64,000 nucleotides of DNA from an uncultured Ruminococcus sp. (GCA_902762375.1 CACWNY010000001.1:62001-126000); one strand, 5' to 3'. Numbered from the stretch's first letter, positions 25,601 through 36,195 are shown. Translations and numbers: made by a program. The notes: generated by a model not told the origin, from the sequence alone.

Positions 25601-26803
25601 TTATTCGTTGATAGCAGTAACAACGCCAGAACCAACAGTTCTACCGCCTTCACGGATAGCGAAACGAAGACCTTCTTCGATAGCGATAGGAGTGATGAGT
25701 TCAACATCCATTTCAACATTATCTCCGGGCATACACATCTCTACACCTTCGGGAAGAGCGATAACGCCTGTAACATCAGTTGTTCTGAAATAGAACTGAG
25801 GACGATAGTTGTTGAAGAAAGGAGTATGACGACCACCTTCATCTTTTGTCAGAACATAAACCTGACCGTGAAATTTTGTATGAGGGTGAATGGAGTTAGG
25901 AGCAGCAAGAACCTGTCCTCTTTCGATTTCAGTTCTCTGAACACCACGAAGCAAAGCACCGATGTTGTCACCAGCTTCAGCGTAGTCGAGAGTTTTTCTG
26001 AACATTTCGATACCTGTAACAACAACTTTTCTCTTTTCATCGGTAAGACCAACGATTTCAACTTCCTTGTTGACTTCGAGCTTTCCTCTTTCAACTCTAC
26101 CTGTAGCAACAGTACCACGACCTGTGATGGTGAATACATCTTCGACAGGCATAAGGAAAGGCTGGTCAGATTTTCTTTCAGGAGTAGGAATAAATTCGTC
26201 AACAGCTTTCATAAGTTCATGAATGCAGTTATATTCAGGAGCGTTGGGGTCTTTAGAATCGGAAGTAAGAGCGATGTAAGCAGAACCTCTGATGATAGGG
26301 GTATCGTCGCCAGGAAATTCATACTCTGTAAGGAGTTCACGGATTTCCATTTCAACGAGGTCAAGGAGTTCTTCATCGTCAACTTGGTCAGTTTTGTTCA
26401 TGAAGACAACGATGTAAGGAACGCCAACCTGACGGGAAAGAAGAATGTGTTCTCTTGTCTGAGGCATAGGACCGTCAGCAGCAGAAACAACGAGGATAGC
26501 ACCGTCCATCTGAGCAGCACCTGTAATCATGTTCTTTACATAGTCAGCATGACCGGGGCAGTCAACATGTGCATAGTGACGGTTAGGTGTTTCGTATTCA
26601 ACATGAGCTGTGTTGATGGTAATACCTCTTTCTCTTTCTTCAGGAGCTTTATCGATATTAGCATAATCAACGAAATCAGCATCGCCTTCAAGGTTAAGAA
26701 CCTTAGTGATAGCAGCTGTAAGAGTAGTTTTACCGTGGTCAACATGACCGATTGTACCAATGTTTACATGGGGTTTATTTCTTTCAAATTTTGCCTTTGC
26801 CAT
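25601..26803 (-). CDS. tuf: Elongation factor Tu
   Basis: 400 aa. Delivers aminoacyl-tRNA to the ribosome with GTP hydrolysis. GTPase motifs: GHVDHGKTT (P-loop), [16 protein letters not shown] and SAYIAL region; the effector region is [12 protein letters not shown]. Domains 2 and 3 are complete to VVTAINE. GGAGG lies before the ATG. Last gene of the str operon, 138 bp after fusA, with a terminator downstream. Strong bias to a few codons, as expected for a highly expressed gene. Confidence 0.98.
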   Translation of the reverse strand: MAKAKFERNKPHVNIGTIGHVDHGKTTLTAAITKVLNLEGDADFVDYANIDKAPEERERGITINTAHVEYETPNRHYAHVDCPGHADYVKNMITGAAQMDGAILVVSAADGPMPQTREHILLSRQVGVPYIVVFMNKTDQVDDEELLDLVEMEIRELLTEYEFPGDDTPIIRGSAYIALTSDSKDPNAPEYNCIHELMKAVDEFIPTPERKSDQPFLMPVEDVFTITGRGTVATGRVERGKLEVNKEVEIVGLTDEKRKVVVTGIEMFRKTLDYAEAGDNIGALLRGVQRTEIERGQVLAAPNSIHPHTKFHGQVYVLTKDEGGRHTPFFNNYRPQFYFRTTDVTGVIALPEGVEMCMPGDNVEMDVELITPIAIEEGLRFAIREGGRTVGSGVVTAINE

Positions 26804-26847
26804 TGGAATTGCCTCCCTTAAAATAAAATATTAGGTGATAATGACTA

Positions 26848-26896
26848 CCTTAACCCTTATTTTACCAATTTTTTTCGCAAAATGCAAGGGTTAAGG
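26848..26896 (-). repeat. Inverted repeat between fusA and tuf
   Basis: CCTTAACCCTT (26848-26858) and AAGGGTTAAGG (26886-26896) form an 11-bp perfect stem with a 27-nt loop. No T-run follows, so it is not a standard terminator; it could be a processing site or a control point for separate tuf expression. Confidence 0.6.
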
Positions 26897-26941
26897 CAAA
26901 TTTATCATTAAATTTTTGTAAACTTATAGTATAAAGAAAAA

Positions 26942-29038
26942 TCATTCGTCCTTTTTAGCACGCTTGGACATGATTTCTTCAGCGACAGACTTAGGAACTT
27001 CAGCATAATGACTGGGTTCCATAACATACTGTCCACGACCCTGTGTATTGGAACGCATATCTGTTGCATAGCCGAACATTTCGGAAAGCGGAACATGAGC
27101 ATTAATTCTCTCCGCACCGTTTTCGGCTTCCATACCCTGAATCATACCACGACGGGAGTTCAAGTCGCCGATAACATCACCCATATATTCTTCGGGAACG
27201 ATAACGGAAACTTTCATAATAGGTTCCATGAGAACAGGACTAGCCTTTTTCATAGCCTCTTTGAAAGCCATAGAACCTGCGATTTTGAACGCCATTTCTG
27301 AGGAGTCTACTTCGTGGTAAGAACCGTCATAGAGGGTAACTTTACAGTCAACAACATTGTAGCCAGCCAGTACACCGCTAAGCATAGCACCTTGAATACC
27401 AGCGTCAACAGCGGGGATATATTCCTTAGGAATAGCACCGCCGACAACATTGTTGATGAACTCATAACCCTTTCCGGGATTAGGTTCAAGTTTAATTTTA
27501 ACATGACCGTACTGACCTTTACCGCCAGACTGTCTTGCATATTTCTGGTCAACATTAGCCTCGCCACGAATGGTTTCTTTGTAAGCAACCTGAGGAGTAC
27601 CGATGTTAGCCTCAACTTTAAATTCTCTCAACAGACGGTCAACAATAATTTCAAGGTGTAATTCACCCATACCTGCGATAATTGTCTGACCTGTTTCTTC
27701 GTCTGTATAAGCCTTGAAAGTAGGGTCTTCTTCAGCAAGTTTAGCCAATGCAATACCCATTTTTTCCTGACCAGCTTTAGTTTTCGGTTCGATAGCGACA
27801 CGGATAACGGGGTCAGGGAATTCCATAGATTCAAGGATAACAGGGTGTTTTTCGTCACAAAGGGTATCACCTGTTGTGGTGAATTTCAGACCGATAGCCG
27901 CTGCGATATCACCTGAATAGCAGGTTTCCAAATCCGTTCTGGCATTTGCGTGCATCTGTACGATACGACCGATACGCTCATTTTTATCTTTAGTAGAGTT
28001 GTAAACGGTAGTACCTGCATTTACACTACCAGAATATACTCTGAAGAAACAGAGCTTACCAACGAACGGGTCTGTTGCAATTTTGAATGCCAAAGCAGCA
28101 AACGGTTCGCTGTCGGAAGCGTGACGGCAGGTTTCTTCATCTGTATCAGGGTTTACACCGTTGATAGCAGGAATGTCAGTAGGAGCAGGCATATAATCAA
28201 CGATAGCGTCAAGCAGAAGCTGAACACCTTTGTTACGGTAAGAAGTACCGCAAGTTACGGGAACGACTTCGTTAGCAATAGTTGATTTACGGATTTGTGT
28301 ACGGAGTTCTTCTTCCGTAATTTCCTCACCGCCGAAATATTTTTCCATGAGTTCATCGTTAAGTTCAGCGACTTTTTCAATGAGTTCATCGTGATACTGT
28401 TCAGCGATTTCCTGCATATCTTCGGGGATTTCTTCTTCTCTGACATCTTTGCCGAGGTCATCATAATAGACCTCCGCTTTCATTTTAATAAGGTCAATAA
28501 TGCCTCTGAATTCATCTTCAGCACCGATAGGCAACTGAATAGGGAGTGCATTACATTTCAATCTGTCTTTCATCATCTGTACAACTCTGTAGAAGTCTGC
28601 ACCCATGATGTCCATTTTATTGACATAAACCATTCTGGGAACTTTGTAGTTGTCAGCCTGACGCCAAACGGTTTCAGACTGGGGTTCAACACCGCCTTTA
28701 GCACAAAGTACGGTAACAGAACCGTCCAGAACTCTCAATGAACGCTCAACTTCAACGGTGAAGTCAACATGTCCGGGAGTGTCGATGATGTTGATTCTGA
28801 CTTGTTTGTTTTGTCTGTCTTTCCAGAAACAAGTCGTTGCCGCAGATGTAATGGTAATACCTCTCTCTTTTTCCTGTGCCATCCAGTCCATAGTTGCTCC
28901 ACCGTCATGGGTTTCGCCAATCTTATGGTTGATACCTGTATAGAACAGGATACGCTCTGTTGTGGTTGTTTTACCGGCATCAATGTGAGCCATGATACCG
29001 ATATTTCTTGTTTGTTCAAGAGATACTTTTCTAGCCAT
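26942..29038 (-). CDS. fusA: Elongation factor G
   Basis: 698 aa. Drives ribosome translocation and recycling. GTPase motifs [24 protein letters not shown] and NKMDIMGAD; the family domains II-V follow, with a complete C-terminus (SKRAKKDE). AGGAGG is 4-5 nt from the ATG, and rpsG ends 18 nt upstream, so the two are in one operon. Ordinary length and motifs. Confidence 0.98.
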   Translation of the reverse strand: MARKVSLEQTRNIGIMAHIDAGKTTTTERILFYTGINHKIGETHDGGATMDWMAQEKERGITITSAATTCFWKDRQNKQVRINIIDTPGHVDFTVEVERSLRVLDGSVTVLCAKGGVEPQSETVWRQADNYKVPRMVYVNKMDIMGADFYRVVQMMKDRLKCNALPIQLPIGAEDEFRGIIDLIKMKAEVYYDDLGKDVREEEIPEDMQEIAEQYHDELIEKVAELNDELMEKYFGGEEITEEELRTQIRKSTIANEVVPVTCGTSYRNKGVQLLLDAIVDYMPAPTDIPAINGVNPDTDEETCRHASDSEPFAALAFKIATDPFVGKLCFFRVYSGSVNAGTTVYNSTKDKNERIGRIVQMHANARTDLETCYSGDIAAAIGLKFTTTGDTLCDEKHPVILESMEFPDPVIRVAIEPKTKAGQEKMGIALAKLAEEDPTFKAYTDEETGQTIIAGMGELHLEIIVDRLLREFKVEANIGTPQVAYKETIRGEANVDQKYARQSGGKGQYGHVKIKLEPNPGKGYEFINNVVGGAIPKEYIPAVDAGIQGAMLSGVLAGYNVVDCKVTLYDGSYHEVDSSEMAFKIAGSMAFKEAMKKASPVLMEPIMKVSVIVPEEYMGDVIGDLNSRRGMIQGMEAENGAERINAHVPLSEMFGYATDMRSNTQGRGQYVMEPSHYAEVPKSVAEEIMSKRAKKDE

Positions 29039-29056
29039 AATAGCCTCCTTAAATGA

Positions 29057-29527
29057 TTACCATCTGTAGTGAGCAAAAGCTTTGTTAGCTTCAGCCATTC
29101 TGTGTGTTTCATCACGCTTCTTGGCAGCACCACCAACACCGTTTATAGCATCAAGGATTTCGGCAGCAAGTCTTTCTTTCATTGTTCTTTCCGAACGGTT
29201 TCTGGAATAATTGGAAAGCCAACGCAGACCTAAAGTCTGTCTTCTTTCAGGACGAACTTCCATAGGCACCTGATATGTCGCACCGCCGACACGCCTAGCT
29301 TTTACTTCCAGAACGGGCATAACATTTTCCATAGCCTGTTCAAAGACTTCAAGCGGTTCTTTTCCTGTTTTTTCTCTGATGATGTCGAATGCACCGTATA
29401 CAATCTTCTGAGCAACACCTTTCTTACCATCATACATGATGTTGTTGATAAGACGGGTAACCAGTTTTGAATTGTACAGCGGGTCAGGCAAAACATCACG
29501 CTTTGCAACTGAACCTCTTCTTGGCAT
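29057..29527 (-). CDS. rpsG: 30S ribosomal protein S7
   Basis: 156 aa from [16 protein letters not shown], the normal S7 start, with GGAGGGAAG before it. S7 nucleates assembly of the 30S head on the 3' domain of 16S rRNA. The C-terminus ([20 protein letters not shown]) is complete. It is second in the str operon; the gap to rpsL is 188 bp, wider than in many clostridia, and holds no other gene. Confidence 0.97.
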   Translation of the reverse strand: MPRRGSVAKRDVLPDPLYNSKLVTRLINNIMYDGKKGVAQKIVYGAFDIIREKTGKEPLEVFEQAMENVMPVLEVKARRVGGATYQVPMEVRPERRQTLGLRWLSNYSRNRSERTMKERLAAEILDAINGVGGAAKKRDETHRMAEANKAFAHYRW

Positions 29528-29715
29528 TTTACTTCCCTCCTTCGTAATTTTCAACTGAATTCATAGGTACTCGAAAGTATTCTGACAACCTTCCGTTTGC
29601 CAACACAGAGGCATTTTTTAACTATATATAAAAGCACATCTGTATTGTACTGAATTAATCTTAAGTTGTCTTAGCTTTGTGGTTTCAGTAAGATTTCTGA
29701 AAAATCTCCGACAGA

Positions 29716-30135
29716 TTATTTACCTGCCTTAGGACGCTTAGCACCGTATTTGGAACGGGACTGCATTCTCTTGGCAACACCCTGTGCATCGAGTGTACCT
29801 CTGACAATGTGGTAACGCACACCAGGAATATCCTTAACTCTTCCGCCACGAATAAGAACAACACTGTGTTCCTGTAAGTTGTGACCGATACCGGGAATGT
29901 AAGATGTTACTTCGATACCGTTAGACAATCTTACTCTGGCAATTTTTCTGAGAGCTGAGTTAGGTTTTTTCGGTGTAGCCGTCTTTACTGCCGTACAAAC
30001 GCCTCTTTTTTGTGGTGAACTCTGGTCGATAGCCACTCTTTTCTTGGAGTTCCAGCCCTTTAAGAGTGCAGGAGCTTTCGCTTTCTTTTCGCTGACTTCA
30101 CGACCTTTTCTTACCAACTGGTTAAATGTAGGCAT
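29716..30135 (-). CDS. rpsL: 30S ribosomal protein S12
   Basis: 139 aa from [11 protein letters not shown], after GGAGGAAAA. S12 lies at the decoding centre. The decoding loops [11 protein letters not shown] and the PGVRYH segment, whose lysines are classic streptomycin-resistance positions, look wild-type. First gene of the operon rpsL-rpsG-fusA-tuf. Confidence 0.98.
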   Translation of the reverse strand: MPTFNQLVRKGREVSEKKAKAPALLKGWNSKKRVAIDQSSPQKRGVCTAVKTATPKKPNSALRKIARVRLSNGIEVTSYIPGIGHNLQEHSVVLIRGGRVKDIPGVRYHIVRGTLDAQGVAKRMQSRSKYGAKRPKAGK

Positions 30136-30298
30136 ATTTTTCCTCCTTTCCGCAAAAGTCATCAATTTATGTTAATGTGCCATCTGTATTATTGACACGA
30201 TTAACCGTAATTATTCCGAAAAGCAACACTTTTTGTCTATTATATCTACTTCTGAAAATACATATTTAGCCAAAAGTCATACTTCCCGACAGTTCTAT

Positions 30299-30328
30299 AT
30301 CATAACACAAATAAAGGGATTTTGTCAA
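30299..30328 (-). promoter_or_regulatory. Probable str-operon promoter
   Basis: Minus strand: TTGACA (30323-30328), 18-bp spacer, TATGAT (30299-30304), about 160 bp before rpsL. Confidence 0.6.
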
Positions 30329-30354
30329 CCATATTTTTTTATTTTTTTCTGTTC

Positions 30355-30632
30355 AGGTTTAAGGGCTGCCGCCCTTAAAAATCCTGCTAAGGGGGCTGCC
30401 GCCCCTTAACCCTGCCCACTTTTTTGAAAAAAAGTGGACAAAAAACTTTTTCGGCTCACTTCGTTCGGAAATTTTTTCTCTGAGGGTTGGCGGTGACAAT
30501 TAAAAGTTTTTGTCGAACTTTTTTCAAAAAGTTCGTGGGGTTCAGGGGCAACGCCCCTGATGGGATTTTAAAGGGCGAAGCCCTTTAATGGCTAAAAAAT
30601 CAAAACAAAATTTGCGTAAGCAAATTTTGACA
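30355..30632. repeat. Dispersed hairpin repeat, inverted pair (copy 8)
   Basis: The most complete pair. The minus unit has GGGCTGCCGCCC, GGGGCTGCCGCCCC and CCACTTTTTT/AAAAAAGTGG stems. The plus unit has CGAACTTTTTT/AAAAAGTTCG, CAGGGGCAACGCCCCTG, AAAGGGCGAAGCCCTTT and AAAATTTGCGTAAGCAAATTTT. GGCTCACTTCGTTCGG lies between. The region 30136-30711 contains only this pair and the two flanking promoters. Confidence 0.9.
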
Positions 30633-30659
30633 TATTAAAGATAATTTTTTAGCGAAGGC

Positions 30660-30688
30660 TTGTCAAAATATATTCTTTATATTACAAT
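30660..30688 (+). promoter_or_regulatory. Probable promoter of the SWIM gene
   Basis: TTGTCA (30660-30665), 17-bp spacer, TACAAT (30683-30688), 24 bp before the start codon, with AGGAGG between. Confidence 0.5.
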
Positions 30689-30711
30689 ATCATACAAAAG
30701 GAGGAATTTCC

Positions 30712-32331
30712 ATGAGCGATTGGCGGGATTATTTTAACGATAAGATTTTACAAAGAGGACATGACTATTATCGTTGCGGTAATGTGATAAGATATTCTTA
30801 CAAAAACGGTGTTATTCATGCCGTAGTAAGTGGCAGTGACGATTACGATGTAGAAATCCATATGTACGGCGATGAAATCAGAGAAATGGATTGTGATTGT
30901 CCGTATGCTTACGACTGGGGAAACTGTAAACATATGGCAGCAGTACTTTACGAGTGGGAAAATGACGGCAAAAAAGAAACGCAAACCGCTTCCAGTGAAT
31001 ACAATATAGAAACGATTGTCAGTCAGGCAGACGAAACAACGGTAAAAACTTTTCTGAAAGAACTTTTTAAGAACGATTATTCTCTTTTTATGAAATTTGT
31101 CAAATCCACAATGCCGATAAATAAAAACAGCGGTGAAAGAGATTACCGCAAAGAGATTGATTTGATTGTCGAAAGTCATATGGACAGATACGGTTATGTC
31201 AATTACGGTAACATGGATAAAATGATTGATGAACTGATAGACGGATATGAACCGATAATAGAATCCCTGATAGACAATGAAAAATATATAGAAGCCTTTG
31301 ATTTGATGTGTTATATGTTTGAAAAGGCAGAAGATGTAGACTGTGATGAAGAAGATTATCAGGTTGATGGATTCTTTAATATGTTGCAGGACTTATGGTA
31401 TGAAATTCCGCAGAAAGCAGATGAGCAATCCAAAGATATTTTATTCGGCAAGCTGAAAACATTATCGTCAGACAGTCGTTATAGAAGAAAACAAGAATAT
31501 GCACATGATTTATTATGTTATGCTTTTGATGAAGAACGCTATTTTTCGAGGCTGATGGACTATTTTGATGAAAAGATTAAAAATGCCAATGGCTATACCA
31601 AAGAACACCTGATAGAAACAAAATTAGATATCATGTACCACAGCGGATATGACTTTTACAAAATCGAGGAGTATTGTCATCAGAACTGGGAAGTGAAAGA
31701 AATCAGGGAATGGCTGGCAAAAGCATATATCAAAGAAGAAGAGTATGATAAAGCGATTGCGGTTTATGAAGAAACAGCAAAGCAAAGAGGAAGATGGTTA
31801 GAAGAAAAACATCATAAACTGCTTGCGGATTTATACAAGAAAATCGGTGATGATACAAAATACAGAGCCACTCTCCGAAAACTTATCGAGAGTGGAGGAT
31901 ATGATATGATGAATTACTATCGGAAATTGAAAGCCTTGTACAGTATAGAAGAATGGAAAGTCATCTGTACAGACATTCTGAAAAATATCCATTCAGGATA
32001 TAAAAAAGCAGATATTTATTTTGAAGAAAAAATGTATGATGAACTCATGAAAATCACCGAAGGTAATTTCAGTATGATTACACAATATGAAAAAGTGCTG
32101 ATAAAACACTATCCTGAAAAGGTATTGAAAGCCTATGAAAATTTCCTCATACAGCAATCCGAAAATACAGCTGACCGTGACACCTATCACTATTGGGGAG
32201 AATTACTCCAAAAAATGAAGACTATGGAAAATGGTGAAACAGTTGTCAAAGCAATACTTGACGATTGGAAAGTCAAGTACAAAAACCGTCGTGCAATGAT
32301 GGACGAACTGAAAAAACTTAAATTATTATAA
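30712..32331 (+). CDS. SWIM zinc-finger protein with TPR-like helical body
   Basis: 539 aa, ATG after AAAGGAGG. Residues 1-85 carry a SWIM domain: Cys-x-Cys, then Cys-x-His in CDCPYAYDWGNCKH. The rest is alpha-helical and acidic, with TPR-like pairs (IREWLAKAYIKEEEYDKAIAVYEE, KLLADLYKKIGDDTKYRATLRKL). SWIM fingers can bind nucleic acid or protein. In other bacteria SWIM proteins often sit beside SNF2 helicases, but no helicase is here. A two-helix membrane protein follows 16 nt downstream. Role unknown. Confidence 0.82.
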   Translation: MSDWRDYFNDKILQRGHDYYRCGNVIRYSYKNGVIHAVVSGSDDYDVEIHMYGDEIREMDCDCPYAYDWGNCKHMAAVLYEWENDGKKETQTASSEYNIETIVSQADETTVKTFLKELFKNDYSLFMKFVKSTMPINKNSGERDYRKEIDLIVESHMDRYGYVNYGNMDKMIDELIDGYEPIIESLIDNEKYIEAFDLMCYMFEKAEDVDCDEEDYQVDGFFNMLQDLWYEIPQKADEQSKDILFGKLKTLSSDSRYRRKQEYAHDLLCYAFDEERYFSRLMDYFDEKIKNANGYTKEHLIETKLDIMYHSGYDFYKIEEYCHQNWEVKEIREWLAKAYIKEEEYDKAIAVYEETAKQRGRWLEEKHHKLLADLYKKIGDDTKYRATLRKLIESGGYDMMNYYRKLKALYSIEEWKVICTDILKNIHSGYKKADIYFEEKMYDELMKITEGNFSMITQYEKVLIKHYPEKVLKAYENFLIQQSENTADRDTYHYWGELLQKMKTMENGETVVKAILDDWKVKYKNRRAMMDELKKLKLL

Positions 32332-32347
32332 TGGTAAGGAGATGTCA

Positions 32348-32551
32348 ATGATGGCAAAAAAGATATTATGGTTTGTATTTTACATGGTATTATGTGTAGG
32401 TCTTTACAATCTGTTTGATTTTTTATGGAAAACATTTATCACAAAAAGCGGATATCAGTTTATTTTCGCCAGCAATTTATTTATACCGCTTACCACAGGA
32501 ATTGTGGTATGGTTGGTAATGTTTGTGTTTCAGAACAAAAAGAAAAAGTAA
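32348..32551 (+). CDS. Small two-helix membrane protein
   Basis: 67 aa from ATG 32348 or 32351; AAGGAG at 32336-32341 favours these over ATG 32342. Two transmembrane segments (about 5-24 and 41-60) and a basic tail (QNKKKK). Likely co-transcribed with the SWIM protein and ends 21 bp before a terminator. No family recognised. Confidence 0.65.
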   Translation: MMAKKILWFVFYMVLCVGLYNLFDFLWKTFITKSGYQFIFASNLFIPLTTGIVVWLVMFVFQNKKKK

Positions 32552-32572
32552 ATAACAGAACATAAAAAAGTG

Positions 32573-32601
32573 GCTGTTTTCCCGTTTGAAGAAAACAGCC
32601 G
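32573..32601. terminator. Bidirectional terminator
   Basis: GGCTGTTTTC (32573-32582) pairs with GAAAACAGCC (32592-32601), between convergent genes. Confidence 0.85.
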
Positions 32602-32628
32602 TTTAGTTTTGAAATTTGTTTACGAATA

Positions 32629-33282
32629 TTAACCCAAATAGACCTGAGTAGCATTAGGAACGCCAGCACCACTGGGGTCATCATCAGCTACTACTGTGAT
32701 AGACATACCGTCGCTAAGTTCATTATAAGATGTAGAACCATAAGCGGAGTAGTTAAATTCGTATGTGTTACCGTCACCAGCCTGAACGATAACCGTATTA
32801 GGACCGTAACCGATAACAACACCTGATACAGTATAGTTACCATTTTCATCAACCTGCAAACCACTACCACCAGAAATAGGAGCATATGTAGTAGGTTCAT
32901 CAGGGTTAGCAGTAGCGTAGGGGTCAGTATTTACTGTAGAACTGCTTGCTCCTGTAGGAACAGGAAGAGAAGTTATTTCCGTACCTGTAGGAACGGTAGC
33001 AGGCATAGTACCTGTAGCAATCTGGGTATTGAATGTAGCGGATTGTGCGGTCGGTAAAGTAGCTGCCTGTGTAGCAGTGGCAGCAGTAGCTGACGGCTGT
33101 GTGGGAGCAGGTTTAGTCGGCGACAAAGTAGCTTTAGTGGGAGCTACTGTAGCGATAGGTGTAGCGGAAGGTTCAGTAGCGTTGGAAGAAGTCTTTGTAT
33201 TGTCTTTATGACAACCTGACATAAGCAGTGTAGTCGATGCCAGAACAACCATACAAGCTGTTAATAAAGCCGTTTTTTTCAT
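32629..33282 (-). CDS. Lipoprotein with Thr/Ala/Pro linker
   Basis: 217 aa from MKKTALL; GGAGGA lies 10 nt before this ATG. The lipobox LLMSGC puts a lipidated Cys at about residue 22. A long low-complexity region rich in Thr, Ala, Pro and Ser (residues about 30-125) should span the wall. The C-terminal domain (about 135-217) is small and beta-rich (YTVSGVVIGYGPNTVIVQAGDGNTYEF) and resembles an OB-like fold, but no family is certain. Monocistronic, between a terminator and a divergent promoter. Confidence 0.8.
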   Translation of the reverse strand: MKKTALLTACMVVLASTTLLMSGCHKDNTKTSSNATEPSATPIATVAPTKATLSPTKPAPTQPSATAATATQAATLPTAQSATFNTQIATGTMPATVPTGTEITSLPVPTGASSSTVNTDPYATANPDEPTTYAPISGGSGLQVDENGNYTVSGVVIGYGPNTVIVQAGDGNTYEFNYSAYGSTSYNELSDGMSITVVADDDPSGAGVPNATQVYLG

Positions 33283-33529
33283 CGTGTAATAATCCTCCAT
33301 AATCTTTCTTAATGAAAAAAGTCTGTAACTTATCAGATACAGTGTACAAGATACATGATACATTAATTTCGGGAAAATATCAAGAGTTATTTGCAAATTT
33401 TATCTGTAAAAATTATATAAACAGAGAATTAACAGAATTTAACAGTAATTTTCGTAAAATTGTCAGAAAAAGTCGGTAGGAATTAGTGGAGAAGAAAAGT
33501 TATTTTTTTGTAAAAAATAAAATCCTGTG

Positions 33530-33558
33530 TTGACAAGCAGTAGAATATTTAGTAAAAT
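33530..33558 (+). promoter_or_regulatory. Promoter
   Basis: TTGACA (33530-33535), 17-bp spacer, TAAAAT (33553-33558), 26 bp before the next start codon. Confidence 0.75.
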
Positions 33559-33584
33559 CATATTAAATAACGGAGGTGTTTTTT

Positions 33585-34199
33585 ATGAACGGAGGTTTTA
33601 ATCCGAACAATCCGCAAAACGGATTTAATCCCAATCAACAATATAACGATAATCCTGAAAGTAACAATAATAATATGGCAGGCAACAATTACGGACAACA
33701 CCTGACAGACAGAATAGGTCAGGTAACAGATTTTATCAATGATATGGCAGATGGCAGACGAAACAGAAATCAGCAACAGCAGGAGAATTATTATAATGAC
33801 CAGCCTTTGAATAATGTTTTTGCTGACGACCCTAACGAAGCAATCGTAAAAAAAGCCTTTGCGATGGGAGTTATCAGTCTTGTGCTTTCTATAGTAGGCA
33901 TTATTGTATTCTGGGCATCACTTCTGGCAACAGATACCAGTGTTTTAGGGGTCGTCATTTCAACGGTATTTACCATAGCGGGGTTTGTGACAGGAATTAT
34001 TGCCATTGTCAATTCGTCAAAATACAATAAACTTTGTCGTAACATGGAATTGGTCAACAGTGTCAATAAGAAGAAAAATCAAAAAGCATTGGTTATGGCG
34101 ATTATAGGTGTTGTGTTTTCAGGATTGTCAATCGTTTCCTGTGTAGCGTGTGGAGGTTGTGCAGGTTGTCTGGCTTGCATAGGAATAGCGAACAGTTGA
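33585..34199 (+). CDS. Membrane protein with Asn/Gln-rich N-terminus, DUF4190-like
   Basis: 204 aa from ATG 33585 after CGGAGGTG. Residues 1-80 are disordered and rich in Asn and Gln. Three hydrophobic segments follow (about 95-117, 124-146 and 174-200); the last is rich in Cys and Gly (CVACGGCAGCLACIG). The pattern of AMGVISLVLSIVG and ALVMAIIGVVFSGLSI is that of DUF4190-like small membrane proteins. Function unknown. Own promoter and terminator. Confidence 0.75.
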   Translation: MNGGFNPNNPQNGFNPNQQYNDNPESNNNNMAGNNYGQHLTDRIGQVTDFINDMADGRRNRNQQQQENYYNDQPLNNVFADDPNEAIVKKAFAMGVISLVLSIVGIIVFWASLLATDTSVLGVVISTVFTIAGFVTGIIAIVNSSKYNKLCRNMELVNSVNKKKNQKALVMAIIGVVFSGLSIVSCVACGGCAGCLACIGIANS

Positions 34200-34225
34200 A
34201 CAGTATCTTAAAACAGAAAAAAGTG

Positions 34226-34259
34226 GGCAATGTGTACAGATTTACACATTGCCTTTTTT
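34226..34259 (+). terminator. Rho-independent terminator
   Basis: GGCAATGTGTA (34226-34236) pairs with TACACATTGCC (34243-34253), then TTTTTT. Confidence 0.92.
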
Positions 34260-34281
34260 GAAAAGAGGATAATCAGTATTT

Positions 34282-35085
34282 ATGTTCGGAACAATAGGAG
34301 ATACAGGCATTCCGATACCTGTTTACGGGATTATGACGGCATTAGGAATACTTGTCAGTGTGATTATGCTGACAAAGACGCACCGAACACGCCACATTTC
34401 AGAAACGATAGAATACGGATATATAGGTTTCTGGGCAGGAGTGGGAGCTTTCTTTACGGCACATCTTTTTTTTGCCATAGCACAGTACCGCAAAATCATT
34501 TATGCCGTTACGCATTTGCAGGAGATATTTTCGGATATGAAAAGTTTTGTGATGGCGATAGGAGATATATTTGGAGGAATGGTCTTTTACGGAGGGCTTG
34601 TAGGAGCGTGTGTGGGAGGATATATTTATCTGAAAAGAAATAATCTTGATAGCAAAGAATATGCGGATACGATAGTACCGTGTATACCACTGTTTCACGC
34701 ATTTGGAAGGATAGGTTGTTTTCTGACAGGTTGCTGTTACGGTAAAGAGAGCGACATAGGGTTTGTGTACCGACAATCCATAGTAGAGCAAGCGAACGGT
34801 GTGAGGAGATTTCCTGTACAGCTTTTAGAATCAGCGGAGAATATAGTGATATGTATGATATTACTTGTTTTACTGTATAAATATAAGAGTATTCCTCATG
34901 GAATACTGTTGTGGATTTATGGCATACTATATTCGCCGTTGCGGTTTGGTAATGAATTTTTGCGAGGAGATATTCAGGAGAGGGGATATTTCGGAATATT
35001 TTCCACATCGCAGTGGATAAGTATAATAGTGTTTGGGATATCGTTGTTGATGATATTCCGAACGGTCAGAAGAAGGAACACATAA
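34282..35085 (+). CDS. lgt: Prolipoprotein diacylglyceryl transferase
   Basis: 267 aa, seven or so transmembrane helices. Lgt moves diacylglycerol from phosphatidylglycerol to the lipobox cysteine. The family signature HAFGRIGCFLTGCCYG (about residues 144-159) and the later PVQLLES and RFGNEFLRGD are present. It would modify the lipoproteins encoded at 32629 and 54957. Its stop codon touches the next dispersed repeat. Confidence 0.93.
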   Translation: MFGTIGDTGIPIPVYGIMTALGILVSVIMLTKTHRTRHISETIEYGYIGFWAGVGAFFTAHLFFAIAQYRKIIYAVTHLQEIFSDMKSFVMAIGDIFGGMVFYGGLVGACVGGYIYLKRNNLDSKEYADTIVPCIPLFHAFGRIGCFLTGCCYGKESDIGFVYRQSIVEQANGVRRFPVQLLESAENIVICMILLVLLYKYKSIPHGILLWIYGILYSPLRFGNEFLRGDIQERGYFGIFSTSQWISIIVFGISLLMIFRTVRRRNT

Positions 35086-35340
35086 TGTCAAAATTTGCTT
35101 ACGCAAATTTTGTTTTGAATTTTTATTCATTAAAGGGCTTTGCCCTTTAAAATCCCATCAGGGGCGTTGCCCCTGAACCCCACGAACTTTTTGAAAAAAG
35201 TTCGACAAAAACTTTTAATTGTCACAGCTGACAGTCGGATAATCACTTTGAGTTTTTTTATGTCATTCTGAATTTTTTATGTCATTCCGAACGCAGTGAG
35301 GAATGTTTAATTACTAATTACGCATTACGCATTGTCATGG
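35086..35340 (-). repeat. Dispersed hairpin repeat, copy 9, plus second repeat
   Basis: 35086-35224 is a complete minus-orientation copy starting directly after the lgt stop. 35240-35335 holds ATGTCATTCCGAACGCAGTGAGGAATG and ATTACTAATTACGCATTACGCATT (quoted in parts), belonging to the second dispersed family also seen at 17747 and 37608. Confidence 0.8.
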
Positions 35341-35350
35341 GGGTGTTTTT

Positions 35351-36145
35351 TTGGAGTTTGGCATATCGACAGCGTGTTTTTATCCTGAAGATTTACTGAT
35401 GGTGGCGAGCAATCTTGCGAAGTATGATATCAGGTGTACAGAAATTTTTGCGAACACATTCAGCGAGCTTACAGAAACTACTGCAAAAAAAATAACAGAT
35501 ATTTTTTCGCCGAAAGGAATTGTAGTTACATCTGTCCACCCCTTTACATCAGGGTATGAGCATATACTGTTATTTTCGGATTATTATCAGAGGTTCAAGG
35601 ATTCGATAGAGTTTTACAAGAATTATTTTCATTTTGCGAATTATGTAGGAGCAAAAATCGTGGTATTACACGGAGATAAGCGTTTTGCAGATAGTGGTGG
35701 TATTAGTGACGAGGAATACTTTGAACGCTACCATGAACTATATCAGACCGCAAAGACAATGGGAATAATGGTAGGACAGGAGAATGTCAATGCGTTTCGC
35801 AGTCAGAACCCGTCATTTATCCGCAAGATGAGAGAATATTTAGGAGATGAAGTAGCGTTTGTATTTGATATCAAGCAGGCGGTACGGTCGGGATATTCTC
35901 CGTATGAAATGTGTGAAGCGATGGGAGATAGAATTGTGCATTTGCACATCAACGACAACACTCCCCAGCAGGATTGTATGTTACCGAGTTACGGAGAGAT
36001 GGATTACCGAAAAATTCTGACCCAGATGAGGCAACAGCATTTTCAGGGAAGAGCGGTTATAGAAGTGTATCACCGTCATTTTCGGAATATAGAAGAGATT
36101 GTGCAGTCTTATCATTATTTAGCAGAGAATTTCGGCGATTTGTGA
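35351..36145 (+). CDS. Sugar phosphate isomerase/epimerase-like TIM barrel
   Basis: 264 aa from TTG 35351; GGGGGTG lies upstream. The AP-endonuclease-2/xylose-isomerase-like fold is suggested by EFGISTACF, VVLHGDKR, GQENVNAF, VFDIKQAVRSG, IVHLHINDN and AVIEVYHRHF, with metal-binding Glu/His/Asp in the usual places. The substrate is unknown. It is followed by a promoter and nrdR. Confidence 0.8.
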   Translation: MEFGISTACFYPEDLLMVASNLAKYDIRCTEIFANTFSELTETTAKKITDIFSPKGIVVTSVHPFTSGYEHILLFSDYYQRFKDSIEFYKNYFHFANYVGAKIVVLHGDKRFADSGGISDEEYFERYHELYQTAKTMGIMVGQENVNAFRSQNPSFIRKMREYLGDEVAFVFDIKQAVRSGYSPYEMCEAMGDRIVHLHINDNTPQQDCMLPSYGEMDYRKILTQMRQQHFQGRAVIEVYHRHFRNIEEIVQSYHYLAENFGDL

Positions 36146-36166
36146 CAGATAAATTTAAAAATAGCA

Positions 36167-36195
36167 TTGAAATAAAGGAAAAAATATGTTATAAT
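36167..36195 (+). promoter_or_regulatory. nrdR promoter
   Basis: TTGAAA (36167-36172), 17-bp spacer, TATAAT (36190-36195). Confidence 0.75.

Noticed and set aside
25586..26821. A 411-codon open frame antisense to tuf
   Set aside because: It mirrors the highly biased codons of tuf, has no ribosome site and gives a Ser/Phe-rich nonsense protein. tuf itself is certain.
28295..28741. Plus-strand frame of 148 codons across fusA
   Set aside because: Shadow of fusA; no ribosome site and the composition is Phe-rich antisense.
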